Source of the DNA: Pampus argenteus
Lineage: Eukaryota; Chordata; Actinopteri; Scombriformes; Stromateidae
NCBI GenBank assembly: GCA_036937835.1
Contig: CM072878.1
Coordinates: forward strand, 12,906,001-12,970,000
Direction of reading: 5' to 3'
DNA length: 64,000 nucleotides
A program made the translations under genes and the position numbers. Within the stretch, counting starts at the first letter, position 1. Each line of letters starts with the position of its first letter. Shown here piece by piece: positions 45,647-57,575 of the stretch. The notes under the pieces are model-generated. The model did no database searches. It worked only from the letters and a program-made list of their open reading frames with translations, and was not told the DNA's origin.

Positions 45647-48600
45647 ATGTGTTTGAACACTGGCTATCCGTGCAATTGTTTGACTGATGGTAATCCGTGT
45701 GAACCGTGTAGGATGACAGCCAAAGACAGGGAGGTAGAGGAGGCCCACCTGTCCAACAACATCAATGCAGCGGGCCAAGCGGGGAGTGGATGTGAGACCG
45801 AGCTGAACATGTCCTCCGGTGGAGTTGCAAAGGATCAGGGCAGAAACTGGGGATGGATGCTCTCTGGGACCATTTGTTTAAACATCTTGATCCTGGGCTG
45901 CGCCTTGGTCAGCGGCACTGCGCACAACAGCATCAACATCAGCAGTTCTGACCTGCAGGTTTTCCTTATCATCCTCCTCCTCCTCACCTCCATCTGGATG
46001 ATTTATTATGCCACCTACACGGCGAGGCAAGAAAATGCTGTTATGTACAAGGACGGCCATGCTGGACCCGTGTGGCTCAAGGGTAAGTAAATGTTGGTCT
46101 TGATTGATTTTTCATTTAAAGAGCAATTTCTGAACACATTTTTACCCTTGTTCTACGTGTTCTTGCTACTTCAGGAGGACTTGTGGTATTCGGACTCCTC
46201 GGTATTATCATGGATATTTTCAAGATAGCCAGCTATGCTGGCTACCTCCACTGTGATTCTGCTGTTAAGGTTGCTTTCCCTGTGGTGCAGCTTGTCTTTA
46301 TACTTGTACAGGTAAAAATAACTAAAAATACCAGCATGCTTCAATGACACACTGTAAAAAAAATGTTATGAGTAAAATTAAGTCCTTAATGGTTACAAAA
46401 TATTATTACTATTATTATTATTATTATTATTATTATAACTATTACTAATTCAGTTCCTGTTTAAAACATTTCTGTTCGGAACAGGTCAATTGCTTGGCTT
46501 CCAGTAATGCTGCTTTAACAAATAAATTAAATTAATTAATAAATAAAAATAAAATAAATTCTTTAAAAAAATAATGTTGATATGAGGAGTGAATGAGTAT
46601 ATACACTAACAACATGAAAGGAACTAACATATTAATATATACAGATGTTAAGTGTTGTAATTTCAAGTATAAAACAGCTGCATTTGAATATAAAATGCAT
46701 AACAGAGTTCTTAAAAAATGTGCATCAATCATATTGGGCTCTTAGATCCCTTATTGTCTTGTGGCTTCAGTTCAGATCATTAGAGTAGCTATAATCAAAG
46801 GATTTCTGCTTATATGTGACATACTGGTTTTGAATTGGCTGTGTGAAATAGACTAAGAGTCTGTCCATTCTTGGTTAAAAGCTGTTTTTGCTGTCTGTTT
46901 TTTTTTTTTTAGAACATGCCATGCTGTGCTCATGCCCACTATGGAGTACAACAATCACAAACATAAAAATATAGTTTGGTAAAAAATAAAATAATCTCAT
47001 GCAGACTTGAGGGTTTAATTAAAATTTCCACAATATTTTCAGTAGTTTTTTTTTTTTTGTGACTTTTATGCATGTCATTTAGCCATTTCCAGCTAGTTAA
47101 TTTCCAAATGATCAAATTTTAACCTGAGTATGAATATCCACTCAAACTAGAGAAATGAAAACTTCAGAGAAATGCTCCCCTCCAGCAGCAGAGCACTCTT
47201 TCCTTGTTCCTAGACAGCATCCACCGCACTCAGACACTGAGCTGAGCAGCTCGCTGTTTGCTCGTTTATTTAAAATTTATTAATAATATTCAACGTGTTG
47301 TGTGTCCAAATTGCACCAAATCTGATTCGACAATACATGTCCCCAGCAATACACCTGCCAGGTACAAAGTCGATTAGTTGGTTCTCTAGATATGCAAAGG
47401 ACAAACACACAGACAACATAGATTGCTTCATTTATGTTGATTATTATGATTATTATTATTATATTAAATCATATTATTTATAAAATCAATTTGCAGACAT
47501 ACTTCCTGTCAATCCATGCCAAGGACTGTGTGCAGCTGCAAAGGAATATTACACGGTATGTGATTTATGGATTTCTATTTCCTTGTTTTATTATCATTTA
47601 CTGCTTTTGTGAAACATACAATCGCTGAGGGTATTTATTTTGAATCCTAAAATTGAGAGTAACAGTGTCTTTATATTAATGCCATTGTTCAGAAAATCAG
47701 ACCATCTTCTTTATTTGTAGACCTTGAACGTGCGCTATCATACATTTTCTTTACTGTAACTTATACACCAAATTCGATTTGAAAAATAAATATATATAAA
47801 CAGTTTTATTACTTGGTGGATACTGATTTTAAACAAGTGTAAATATTAAAATCTGATATATTTTTTTGTCTTCTTATTTAGCTGTGGGCTGATGCTCACC
47901 CTCTCCACAAATCTAGTTTTGTGGATGACTGTGGTCACCGAGGAGTCCATTCACCAAACAACTGTTCCCGACTATCCGAGCAACATCACTAAACACTCTG
48001 CACGAAGCGAGTACATCCAAAAAGGTAATAACATTCATTTAATGTGAACTAGACATTTTGGCTCCATATGCAAAAGATGTGAGAGCTTTGATAAGCTATC
48101 TCTGACATAAATGAGATAAAGCGATTAAAGCAGGTAGAACAACACAGGAACTACCACAACATAACACTTTCTGTTTCTCTCTCTCTCTCTCTCTGTATTC
48201 TGTCCCGTCTTACAGCGAGTTATGGCAGCGATAAGTGTACGTGCAGCCACACTTCATGCAGCATCTTCAAGGAGGCCTACTACTACCTCTACCCCTTCAT
48301 TATTGAATACAGTCTCTTTGCCTCTGCCATGGCCTACGTCATGTGGAAAAATGTTGGTCGTGTGGCAGATGAACACCACCACCACAAAATTAAATTCCGT
48401 CTCAGGGATGTATTTCTCAGTCCGGTGGCGGGAGTTCTCCTAGTGGTTGCAGGTCTGGCAACCTTCATCGTGTACGAGATGGAAATGAAGAAGGACAACA
48501 GTGCCAACAAAGACAAAGTTCTAATGATGCACTTCGTGGTGAATATAGTGATAGTCACCCTGATGTCCGTGACCACTGTGATCGGCTGTGTCATCTACAA

Positions 48601-49320
48601 GGTAGATCACAGACCCCATGTGTTAGAGAAAAACCCCACTCGCAGCCTAGATGTGGGGCTGCTTGTGGGCGCCTCATTGGGACAATTCATCATCAGCTAT
48701 TTCACCATTGTAGCTATGGTGGCGACTGGAGCCAAGGGATACCTGGACAGGCTTAACCTGGCTTGGGCTATCCTGATGGTGATCCAGCTTGGCCTGCAGA
48801 ACTTTTTCATAATCGAAGGGCTTCATCGGGAGCCTTATCATGAGGTGCAGCCGATCACTGTGGTTGCAAATCCATATGTGCTGCAGCCAAACAAAGAACT
48901 GAGCAGCCTTGAAGGACTAGACATGGATACCAAGCCGAGCCCAGTACTCGCAGAGCACATCCTGCACGGCCACACAGCCGAACACAGACCCAAACTGTCA
49001 TGGAAGAGATGGGTGTTAAAGGAAGTCTGCGTGTTTCTGCTGCTGGCCAACGTCATAGTGAGTACCAGTCTCCCTCGCCTGTTTAAATCCACTGCTTTTA
49101 AATTCACCAAATACTAAATCTATTCTCTTGTTTCTCTTTGTATAAACAGCTGTGGATCATGCCAGCATTCGGTGCTCGTCCCCAGTTTGACCACACCACC
49201 GAAACGGATTTCTACAAGTTCAACGTGTGGGCTACTGTCGTGAATGTCGGACTTCCTTTTGGCATCTTCTACCGCATGCATTCAGTTGCCAGTCTGTTTG
49301 AGGTGTTTCTCACCTCGTAA
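45647..49320 (+). CDS. otop2: Otopetrin proton channel (OTOP2 type), copy beside ush1g
   Basis: Coding exons: 45647-46082, 46175-46311, 47497-47555, 47882-48024, 48216-49057, 49150-49320, giving 1788 bases and about 595 aa. Internal exon sizes (137, 59 and 171 bases) are identical to those of the minus-strand otopetrin at 28.8 kb. Family blocks are ILGCALVSGTAHN (TM1), GHAGPVWLKGGLV, MDIFKIASYAGY, HAKDCVQLQ, TLSTNLVLWM, EYSLFASAMAYVMWKNVGR, KNPTRSLDVGLLVGASLGQ, GLQNFFIIEGLHREP, then LWIMPAFGARPQFDH and LPFGIFYRMHSVASLFEV at the C-terminus. It should form a proton-selective, 12-pass channel. The start is uncertain: Met at 45647 is used here, but Met at 45713 (MTAKDREVEEAHL) aligns with the exon 2 region of the other copy, and an upstream leader exon may add residues. 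Its head-to-head position with ush1g matches human OTOP2. The long A-rich intron 2 (1.2 kb) holds no exon. Confidence 0.92.
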
Positions 49321-49555
49321 CGCCGAAGGACGGAAACAAAATGTGTCAACTGTTTTAACATTATGAGACTTGTGTTGTATAAATTGCCGTTTATTTGAAT
49401 GATGCTTTGTTATTTCCTATACATTTGTGACATTTTTTTCAAAAAAAAAGGATAATAATTGTGAAGCTTGAATCTTGAATCACTGGTTTTATGCATCATC
49501 TGTACAAAATTAAAATAAATGAGCAACACAATAAATTTAGTGAAAGAGAACCATT
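49321..49555 (+). other. otop2 3' UTR with two polyadenylation signals
   Basis: AATAAA at 49514-49519 and 49530-49535 lies about 200 bases after the stop. Confidence 0.65.
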
Positions 49556-49704
49556 TGTTTTGTATTATTATTAGTAGTAGTAGTATTAATACTATTACTG
49601 CTACTACTTCTGCTAATTGTAGTTGAAGACCTAATGAAATAAACTAGAATGGTGATAATCTGAGACTAGTCTGTAAACAGCGACACCTACTTTAAGAACT
49701 TGAA

Positions 49705-50018
49705 ACAATTAGTTGATTGATTCATTGATTTGTCATTAGACAGTAAGTTAATTAGCAACCCTGTTGATAAATGATCATTTAAGTCCATTTTCAAGCTAAA
49801 ATACCAAACAATTCTGATTCAAGCCACTTAGGTTTTGCTTGTCTTATAGCAAACTAGCTTAAATGGCTATATTTTACACATTTAGACAAAAAAACAAGCA
49901 ACTTTAAAATGACATTGTGGGCTTTGAGAAATTGTAATGGGCATTATTTCCAGTATTTTAATATATTTTATAGACCAATGAAGTTAGTAGAGAAACGCAT
50001 GATAGTAGTTGCAGCCAT
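49705..50018. mobile_element. hAT-type MITE, degraded copy
   Basis: Starts with TTAGTTGATTGATTCATTGA-type sequence and ends with GTAGTTGCAGCC, the reverse of the GGGCTGCAAC end seen at 621. The internal blocks CCATTTTCAAGCTAAAATACC, GTCTTATAGCAAACT and GAGAAATTGTAATGGGCATT fit the common teleost element family. The left inverted repeat is eroded and no target duplication was found. It sits between otop2 and tvp23b. Confidence 0.6.
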
Positions 50019-50307
50019 ACCTTACTTTTTAAAATACGATTTTTAAGGCAACAAAACTAATTAGACTTTGTACATAAAACCATCATCAAAATATCTGTGA
50101 AAACGTACATGCGACAACAACAAACATGATAATAATAATAATAATAATACGCGAATTGAAATGCTCGTAAATGTTTTGGGAAGGATAATAATGGAGGGGG
50201 ACTCACCTTTTAAGTCAGGCACATGTAAAGGCTACCTGCGGCGGGGTCCTTAGCACACGGTTATGTTTACAACACGTCACCAGAAAACACATCCGGGAAG
50301 TGTCAAA

Positions 50308-52059
50308 ATGCCGAGACAGGTAACCCACGTAAATCTGAATTTGTGACAATTTAGAAACAGTTTTTTTTCTTTTTCTTGAATATAGCACAATATGTCGTAA
50401 TTAATATTTAAAACATTAATTCACAAACTGAGCTGAGAGGAAACGTACAGTAACGTTAGTTTGACTCTCAACATAATAAGTAAGATAAGTAATAGATAAT
50501 AAATAAATACAATACACCTTGTAAAATGTTTACAGGACTATCGAGACACAGACACTCCTCTTTTTGGTGAAGATGATGATAACAACGGGTTAAGAAAGTC
50601 CAAAATCAGGTGAGATGTGCTACTTGTGTGTGTGGTTATAAAGTGGAAGTTGGTGATTAAATGATGACATGTCGACATATCGTCTGTGTTGCAGCCATCC
50701 GCTGGCCTCATTCTTCCATCTTTTCTTCCGAGCGAGTGCCATCGTGGTCTATTTACTGTGTGATATGTTCAGCAGTCGCTTTGTTGTCTGTATGGTCACC
50801 ATCATCCTCCTGCTGTCATGTGACTTTTGGACTGTCAAGGTGAGTCTGAGAAGAGTCTCTGTCTGGTATACAGTTGTTCCTGTGCCATACTTCAGTTTTT
50901 TAACACTTCATCTTCCCCCAGAATGTATCTGGCAGGTTGTTGGTGGGCCTTCGATGGTGGAATCAAGTGGATGAAAACGGAAACAGTCACTGGGTGTTTG
51001 AGTCGAGGAAGGTAAGCAGCAGCTCACTGGACGCAGCTCAAATGTTTCAGCCAGTATTTGCACATGTTAATAAGAAAAAGGCTCAACATGATATGTTTTT
51101 TTTTTTTTTTTCTGCAGTCTTAGTTCAGTTCTCAGTTCTTAACAAAGAAAGTATCTCACGTGGAAAATGAAAATGGAACAAAACATCCTTTGTAAACTTA
51201 AACAGCCTTATCATGTTTCATTCTTACTGGAAAACAAATGTGACCGTGGCAGCAGGCAAACACAGCTTTCCGTAACTAACATACAGTGATAATCAAAGCG
51301 AGACAGGGACGGATGAATTCCTGACTGCACTCACTGCACGGAAAATATGGACACATCTACAATTTCACAAACTGGATATTTGCTGGATTGCTAAGCACTT
51401 TTTACTGTAACTTGACTCTTGATGACCTTATTGGATCATTAAAGATAGTGTCACATGTCACGGTTTCATCTCTTCATATTTCATATTTGTTCTTGGCTGT
51501 TTTATTAAATGGATCGTAATGACACCTTCATTGTTTTTCTTGACAGACACACAGCCTGAATGAGACGTCGAGTGCTGAGTCACGGATCTTCTGGCTCGGC
51601 CTCATCGTGTGTCCCATCTTCTGGATCATTTTTGTGTTCAGCACCATCTTTACTTTTAAGATTAAATGGCTGGTCAGTTCTGTGTTTCTTAATATGAATG
51701 TCAGTTTAATTAGCTGCTAATATTTTGGTTTATGTCTCACTTTTTTTTTTTTTTGTTATATTTCCCTCCCAGGCTGTAGTAATTATGGGCTTGGTTTTAC
51801 AATGGGCCAACCTGTATGGCTATGTCAGATGCAAGGTGGGTGGAAAGTCTGACCTAAGAAACGTGGCAAAGAACTACTTTGGTATCCAGATTTTAAAAGA
51901 GGTATGTGACAAATAATCCAGATCTTATCTTTACTTTTTTGTTGTGATTATTGCATTAACGTTTTTTTGTATGCAAAGTTGCATTAATGTTTTGTTTTGT
52001 TTTATTTTTATTTAAAAAAAAAAAAGGCACTGAAGAAAACACAGGAACCTTTAAGTTAA
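50308..52059 (+). CDS. tvp23b: TVP23B-like Golgi membrane protein (FAM18)
   Basis: Small four-span trans-Golgi/endosomal membrane protein of the TVP23 (FAM18) family, implicated in vesicle trafficking. Coding exons: 50308-50319, 50536-50609, 50695-50839, 50922-51011, 51547-51672, 51773-51901, 52027-52059, giving 609 bases and 202 aa (human TVP23B 205). The N-terminus is MPRQDYRDTDTPLFGEDDD, followed by SHPLASFFHLFFRASAIVVY (first span), VTIILLLSCDFWTVKNVSGR, the hallmark GLRWWNQVDENGNSHWVFES, SRIFWLGLIVCPIFWIIFVF and WLAVVIMGLVLQWANLYGYV. VTIILLLSCDFW and WLAVVIMG match TVP23B better than TVP23A. The first exon codes only four residues. The last is 33 bases behind an A-rich acceptor. Without that splice, translation would run only five codons past exon 6 and stop at 51914-51916. 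Confidence 0.93.
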
Positions 52060-52735
52060 GGAGGATGCAGTGTGATGGAGTACAATGCCGGATGGACACA
52101 CTGAATTCACTCGATTACTGTTGAAAACGTGTCCTTTTTTTTTTTTTTTACAGGGTATTTGGGCTTTTGTACTTTTACTAGAGTTTTTGGTAAAAGCTTT
52201 TAAATTTTGTTTGTGTTGTTTACTATGAATATATTGATTGATGAACTCAGGAATAGTTGCCAAAGATTTCTAAAAAATGCAATTAAAATAGCATTTACTT
52301 TATGATTGATTTAATAATTTCATACGGCTGTTTTAGTGTTGCAGGTGTATTTTTATTCATGTGAGGCAATTGTTGCATAACCTTACTTACGTAAGCTTTG
52401 TCACAATAGGCTTTAATTTATCTCCTACCAGGAGCGCAGATGGTAATGTTGAAATGTCTGCTTTCTGAATGGATTTTTATCAGACTGTATGCACTTTTTT
52501 CCTCAAATTTAAAGCATTAAATCATGTGTTTCACACTTAAGAGTAATATTTCTGTGACTTGGTTGAATTACTTTTTTTTGCATTTTGCTGACTCAACCCT
52601 GCAGGCAGCATTTATGATTATTCTGTATGTTTTCTAGAGGCATTTGGGAAGAATGGTTTAATTATTTTGAATATATATATATATATAAGTATATATACAT
52701 CTTGAAATAATAAAGTGTAAAACACATTTACATGT
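52060..52735 (+). other. tvp23b 3' UTR
   Basis: AATAAA at 52709-52714 about 650 bases after the stop, just after an (AT)n tract at 52672-52688, probably ends the transcript. Confidence 0.55.
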
Positions 52736-53480
52736 CTACTCGTATTCCTACTCGTATTTAAAATGCCTATTCATTATAGATTTTGTTAACCTTATTGCTG
52801 CTTCTACTACAGTATACTACAGCTTAATTTAAACAAACAATTTTGTGATATTGACATTGTAGAATATGATTTTTTTTAAATTTTAATTTCAGTGCTACTT
52901 CGATGTGAATGTATATGGAGAACAGCCACTTGTCTTTTACAAATAGGATCATTAACAATTAACAATATCAATCTTTCTAATGGTTCACCTTTAATCGATC
53001 AACTATACTAATACTGTGATAATGTTATCCATACGCATACATAACAGTAATTCATTCAATATTGAAAAGTATCATAGTCCTACCTTCTATTACCTATTAC
53101 TCTAGTAATATTATTTGCTCGTGTATTCACTTCTCTTCACCCTCCCTTAAGTAGCTTTATGGTGGACATAAACAGAGCAGTGAAATATTCAACTTTTGCT
53201 TCTAGTCTTGCTGGTTAAAATGTCATCAAGTCAGACGCAGATGAGGTGAGCGAGTGCAGTAGGTCGCCCACAAGGTGGCAACAAAGCAACATTTGTGTGT
53301 TTGGTGTTCATCGCAGTGTACTCTTGATTTATGTGATTCACATCAATGTAGTAACACCTGTGAGACTCTCTACCACCATGCAATGGTCTTAAGAAGCTGC
53401 TTGAATATTTTACGTGAACCCTAAACACAATTGCTTTTTCGTATGTTTTTATGTCAATCAATTGGAATAAACAAATTCAG
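52736..53480. other. Intergenic between tvp23b and zacn 3' ends
   Basis: AT-rich, no exon. Contains a CTCF-like word CCACAAGGTGGCA at 53268-53280 (one mismatch to the core consensus), again between convergent genes. Confidence 0.4.
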
Positions 53481-53495
53481 GGGTGAAAAATGCAA

Positions 53496-53823
53496 TTTAT
53501 TTATTTATCAGATTTTCAGAAATACGCTAACACACTTTTTAACAAACATCTAAAGAAGGGCTATACAGGCACAAATCACGGTGGAGAAGTGATGTAATGA
53601 TATTTGACATGTTATGCAAGGATGATATGAATAATAATTATTATATTATATGAATAATAATAGTGAATGCAAGGATATTATGAATAATAATAATATGAAT
53701 GTAACATGCTGAACTTGAAATTTAATATCTTAAAATTGTCTTTTTTTGTTGTTGTTGTTGTACAGCAGCTCAATCAAAGTAACAGCTTTTACATAATGAC
53801 ATGCAGCACCTCCAGAGTCATTT
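53496..53823 (-). other. zacn 3' UTR
   Basis: AATAAA on the minus strand at 53496-53505 (two overlapping copies), about 320 bases beyond the stop codon. Confidence 0.5.
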
Positions 53824-56035
53824 TTAGTACCAGAAATCAAAATGGTTAACATCACATTTATACTTCACCATCACACAAGTAATGGCGCAAAAGTATACAA
53901 CGCCTACAGCGAAATAGATCCAGAAAAAGATCTTGTCCAGTGTGTTGGCAAACGCCTGACGTCTCTCATTCTCCAATTCCTTGGATTCAAGAGTTTCCAG
54001 GAAGCTGATCACCTTCCCGAGGGCTTGGCTGTCTGAAGCATTGAGCTGCATGACACTAACGTCAGCTTTGGCTTCTGTAAAGATTAAAAGTGACAATTAG
54101 GAGAGGTGGAATGTGTCACACAGGCTGGTTTATTTCTCAAAAAAATCAAGATTTAAAGTGCAGCACTTTATCAAAAGTATTCGCCCTCACCTTCAGCCTC
54201 TTTCTCTTCCTTGTTTCCAGGGACTGACCCTTTGGAGCCGCAGCATAAATTGATGCGTCCATCTTGGGCCACGCGTGTAAGCACCAGGGACACCAACATA
54301 CTCAACACCAAGAAGATCAGACAAATACAGAAATGGGGTCCTGCAGCAAAGACAGATGGTTAGTGACTCATATACACAGTTCAAACTCTTTGAGTGTGTT
54401 TTGTGACACGCGTGCAAGATGACTGACGGATGATGGGGCTGCACTGGCTGTCTCCAGGGAGCTGATTGTTGAGGATTACGAGGAACATGGTGAAGCTGAG
54501 CACCAACGTGACCTTGAAAGAGTTGCGCTCCCCGCCTCGCAGTGGGAGGGCAAAGCTGACCACATCCGCCAAGACGATCAAGATACTGGGCAGCAGTAAC
54601 GTTATGAAGGGGTTCAGGTATGTGATGCTCAGTGACACCTGGGGCAAATTTTAAAATGTTTTTTAAGTGGTTGCAAAACCTCAGGTTAACAGCATAGCAG
54701 GAAACATCAATTGCAAATAACAATTCCTTAACTTTATGAACGTACCATGATGTAATTTTGGTCATTGCGTTTTTTCTGGAGGGTCACATTGTCAGTTTTC
54801 CAGTCTCCATGGGTACCATCGATCAACAACACTTCCCCAAACTCCGGCTCGATACCACATCCTAGAATGAGGGGAAACAACTTAAAAACAAACAGGGGTA
54901 AAACTGTGCATTTATTCTCCTTTGACACAGAATGATAAATATGACAATGATAAAACAGTTGGAATATCATCCAAAAGGAAAACTGAAATGAGTAAGAAGA
55001 GCAGAAGATTGTCTGTCTGACTCTGAAAGAATATTATATGTTGTGAATTTTCTGAGCTCACCGTCAGCCGACCAGGCGTGGATGGCAACAGGGCATTCAT
55101 CGGCAGCGAAAGGGTAGTTGAACAGGTTGACTTCACAGTTCACCTCTGCATTTATGATCACATTGTGTATCACGGTGCCGTTACTGTATGCCAACAGATC
55201 CTTGGAGCTGTGCTTCATAGTTGTTATTATTCTATATTCACACAAGACAGCAACATCCAAGAAATTATTTAGTGATAACACATAATGATGGTTTTGATGA
55301 TCGTGATGTGACAGACTTACCCATTTGTCACTTGGAGCTCTGGGGTCCAGATTTTATTTACTGGCAGGACCACCTTATCATATTGGTAAACTGATCTGTC
55401 CCATTTCAGCTCAGGATCCATCCATTCCTGCGGTTATAATCAACATTAATGTGATTGAAGTGCACTTTTTTTTTTTTTGTTTCTGTTCAATTTGAAAGTA
55501 TCTTAAAGGCTTACAATAGTGGCTTGTATACGAGTGATTAAGCGGAGTTCCTTTGTGTCCTGTTTAAAAAGACATGATGACTTAAACATGAATAAACACT
55601 GAATATAACCCACTAAAAAGTGTTACAATTACAATTCACAATTTGTTATCGACTTATAATGAGATCTACAAGAAGAACGAGATGACTTCAATACTATAAC
55701 ATGTATAAGACAAATACTTACAACTGCCAAAGTTTGATACACGATAAGCGGCACTCCTATTATTTGAAGGCAGTTGTCATCCTGTGGCTGAGACGAAAAG
55801 TTTTTATTGATCAGCAGTTCAGCCAGACACCGGCGTGTTGTGCAGTTTGAGTCGGCATATCCACCTCCTAAAATGAGAAAATAAATGTCAAGCCCAGTTT
55901 TGAAGCTTCTAAAAAAACAACGATTCTTCCAGCCTACTATATCTTTAAAAGTTACTTACCTACTGCAAGTAAACTCAGTAAGAAGACAGCCTTCCACAAA
56001 CCCCGAGTAAGAAATCCCGACATATCTGAAAGCAT
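53824..56035 (-). CDS. zacn: Zinc-activated-channel-like Cys-loop receptor subunit
   Basis: Coding exons on the minus strand: 55960-56035, 55722-55867, 55515-55559, 55321-55427, 55062-55231, 54746-54861, 54428-54638, 54191-54340, 53824-54074, giving 1272 bases and 423 aa (human ZACN 412). It begins with a signal peptide (WKAVFLLSLLAV). The extracellular domain has loop-A-type WTPEL and a canonical Cys-loop, Cys157 to Cys171 with 13 residues between. Four membrane spans follow: M1 about 228-248 (NPFITLLLPSILIVLADVVS), M2 about 258-278 (NSFKVTLVLSFTMFLVIL), M3 about 295-315 and M4 near the C-terminus (FFWIYFAVGVVYFCAITCVM). The M1-M2 linker LADVVSFALPLRGGER resembles ZACN (LADVCGGLLPLRAIER) more than 5-HT3 receptors. 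ZACN forms zinc-, copper- and proton-activated cation channels in human and lies on 17q25.1. A fish 5-HT3-like subunit is the main alternative. Confidence 0.82.
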
Positions 56036-57240
56036 CACTGCAGGAATAAATAATTGAATAACTAATAACCGCAGATTGACTGACAGCTGTCCTCAGTTAG
56101 CTTCCTCTGCCTGACATGGCACTTTAAATAGGCTTATGTGTGACGTAAAAAACCACATATTCACAACACTCAGTGGCTACCCGTGCACGCACGACTACAA
56201 GATAATATGACTCTCCCACAATAGCGTGTAAAAAGAACACCACCGTGTGATTTAACTGTCATCAATGATCTTGTGTAAACAGTCAGAACATACGTGTAAT
56301 TAGTCTCGCTGTCTGTTTACTTGCCAGCAGATACAGGTAGCACCAGCTGCTATTATCATTACACCTGGCCATGCTGCTCTGCATTACAAAAGGACTGTCA
56401 TACAGCGGAGTGAGGAGCCAATAATGAAGACTTAAGTTTATCTGATGGAGCCAGGGCTCCCCTAAGTCACGGAGGCGTGACAAACACGCGAGTAGTGGAG
56501 CGAAGGTGTTTTATTCTCGCAGAATGGCCCTTTTTTTTGTTGTTGTGACAGCTGGATGATTGTTGTCATTTACTTTTGACAATATGGCTTGCTTGCTCAA
56601 GTTATATGATGCTAATTGGAAAATCCTTCTATAAGTTAGATTGCACGGTCAAATTATTATTATGTTAAACATCTAAATCTATTACATATGTTGGATTGGT
56701 CAAACAAGATCTATAGATGTTAAAAAATAGGAAGAAAAACAATATAGATAGAAAAGGACGGATTCTTCAGATCGCTCCGTTTTTGGGCCTGTTTCTATAT
56801 CACCAAATAAAGTCAAGTGCATTATAAATTATTATTAGATAGATTATTATTACTTTCGATTTTTCTTACTCTACTTTCATCAGCATTTTTCTGAGACATT
56901 ATAGCACTGAGAAACAGATGCTTTATCTTGAACGTTTCACACATGCCTGATTGACCAGATGATTATCAGTCACAGCTAAACTTATCACTTTCCGATCCAC
57001 ATTCAAGGCCTTCATCCTCCTCGGTACCACTGGCATGGATGTTTTCCTGTCTGTTTCACACTATTTGCTTCCCCTCTTCGTCGGACATCCAGGTTTCAAA
57101 CATACATGCAAACTTGGCTCTCAATTTCAAATCAGTGTCCTCCCACCGCATAAAACTCACTTTGTGCACAAAAATCCTGCAAAATCCTGTCCCCACAACG
57201 ATGATTTGTATAAATTTACTGTTTCACACACATTTCGTCT
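56036..57240. other. Intergenic above zacn
   Basis: Probable zacn promoter near 56036-56300. No exon was supported. Overlapping plus-strand frames at 57035-57253 show no family features. Confidence 0.4.
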
Positions 57241-57575
57241 TTTGAACTCATGACTAATTGTCATGAGACTCTTTGTTATGTTCTTTTACCTGTACTCATG
57301 CACTCTTGTATGTTTTAATGTTGCTGCCTGCCAGGGACTGCAGATGTCAATTAGGTTGTATGTACATTTGCACAAAGACTGAGTATCCTGTATCTTTTAA
57401 ATTGAACATACATAGTATCTCTTAGATTGATTGGATTTCTATCAATGTTTTCATGTCAGAATTGTGGATCTGTGTGCATCATGATTTGTTTGTGACCATG
57501 TCGGATATGCTGGTCATCTTGTAAACATCATGTGGTGCAAGACACTTAAAGTCAATCAATCAATCAATCTACTTT
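57240..57575 (+). repeat. Possible LINE 3'-end fragment with (TCAA)n tail
   Basis: The phrase TGCCTGCCAGGGACTGCAGATG and a terminal AAGTCAATCAATCAATCAATC resemble 3' ends of fish non-LTR retrotransposons, which end in short tandem repeats. No reverse-transcriptase frame is attached. Recognition only. Confidence 0.35.

Noticed and set aside
52011..52026. A-run before the last tvp23b exon considered as a retrocopy tail
   Set aside because: It lies inside an intron of a clearly multi-exon gene and precedes a working acceptor with an in-frame exon.
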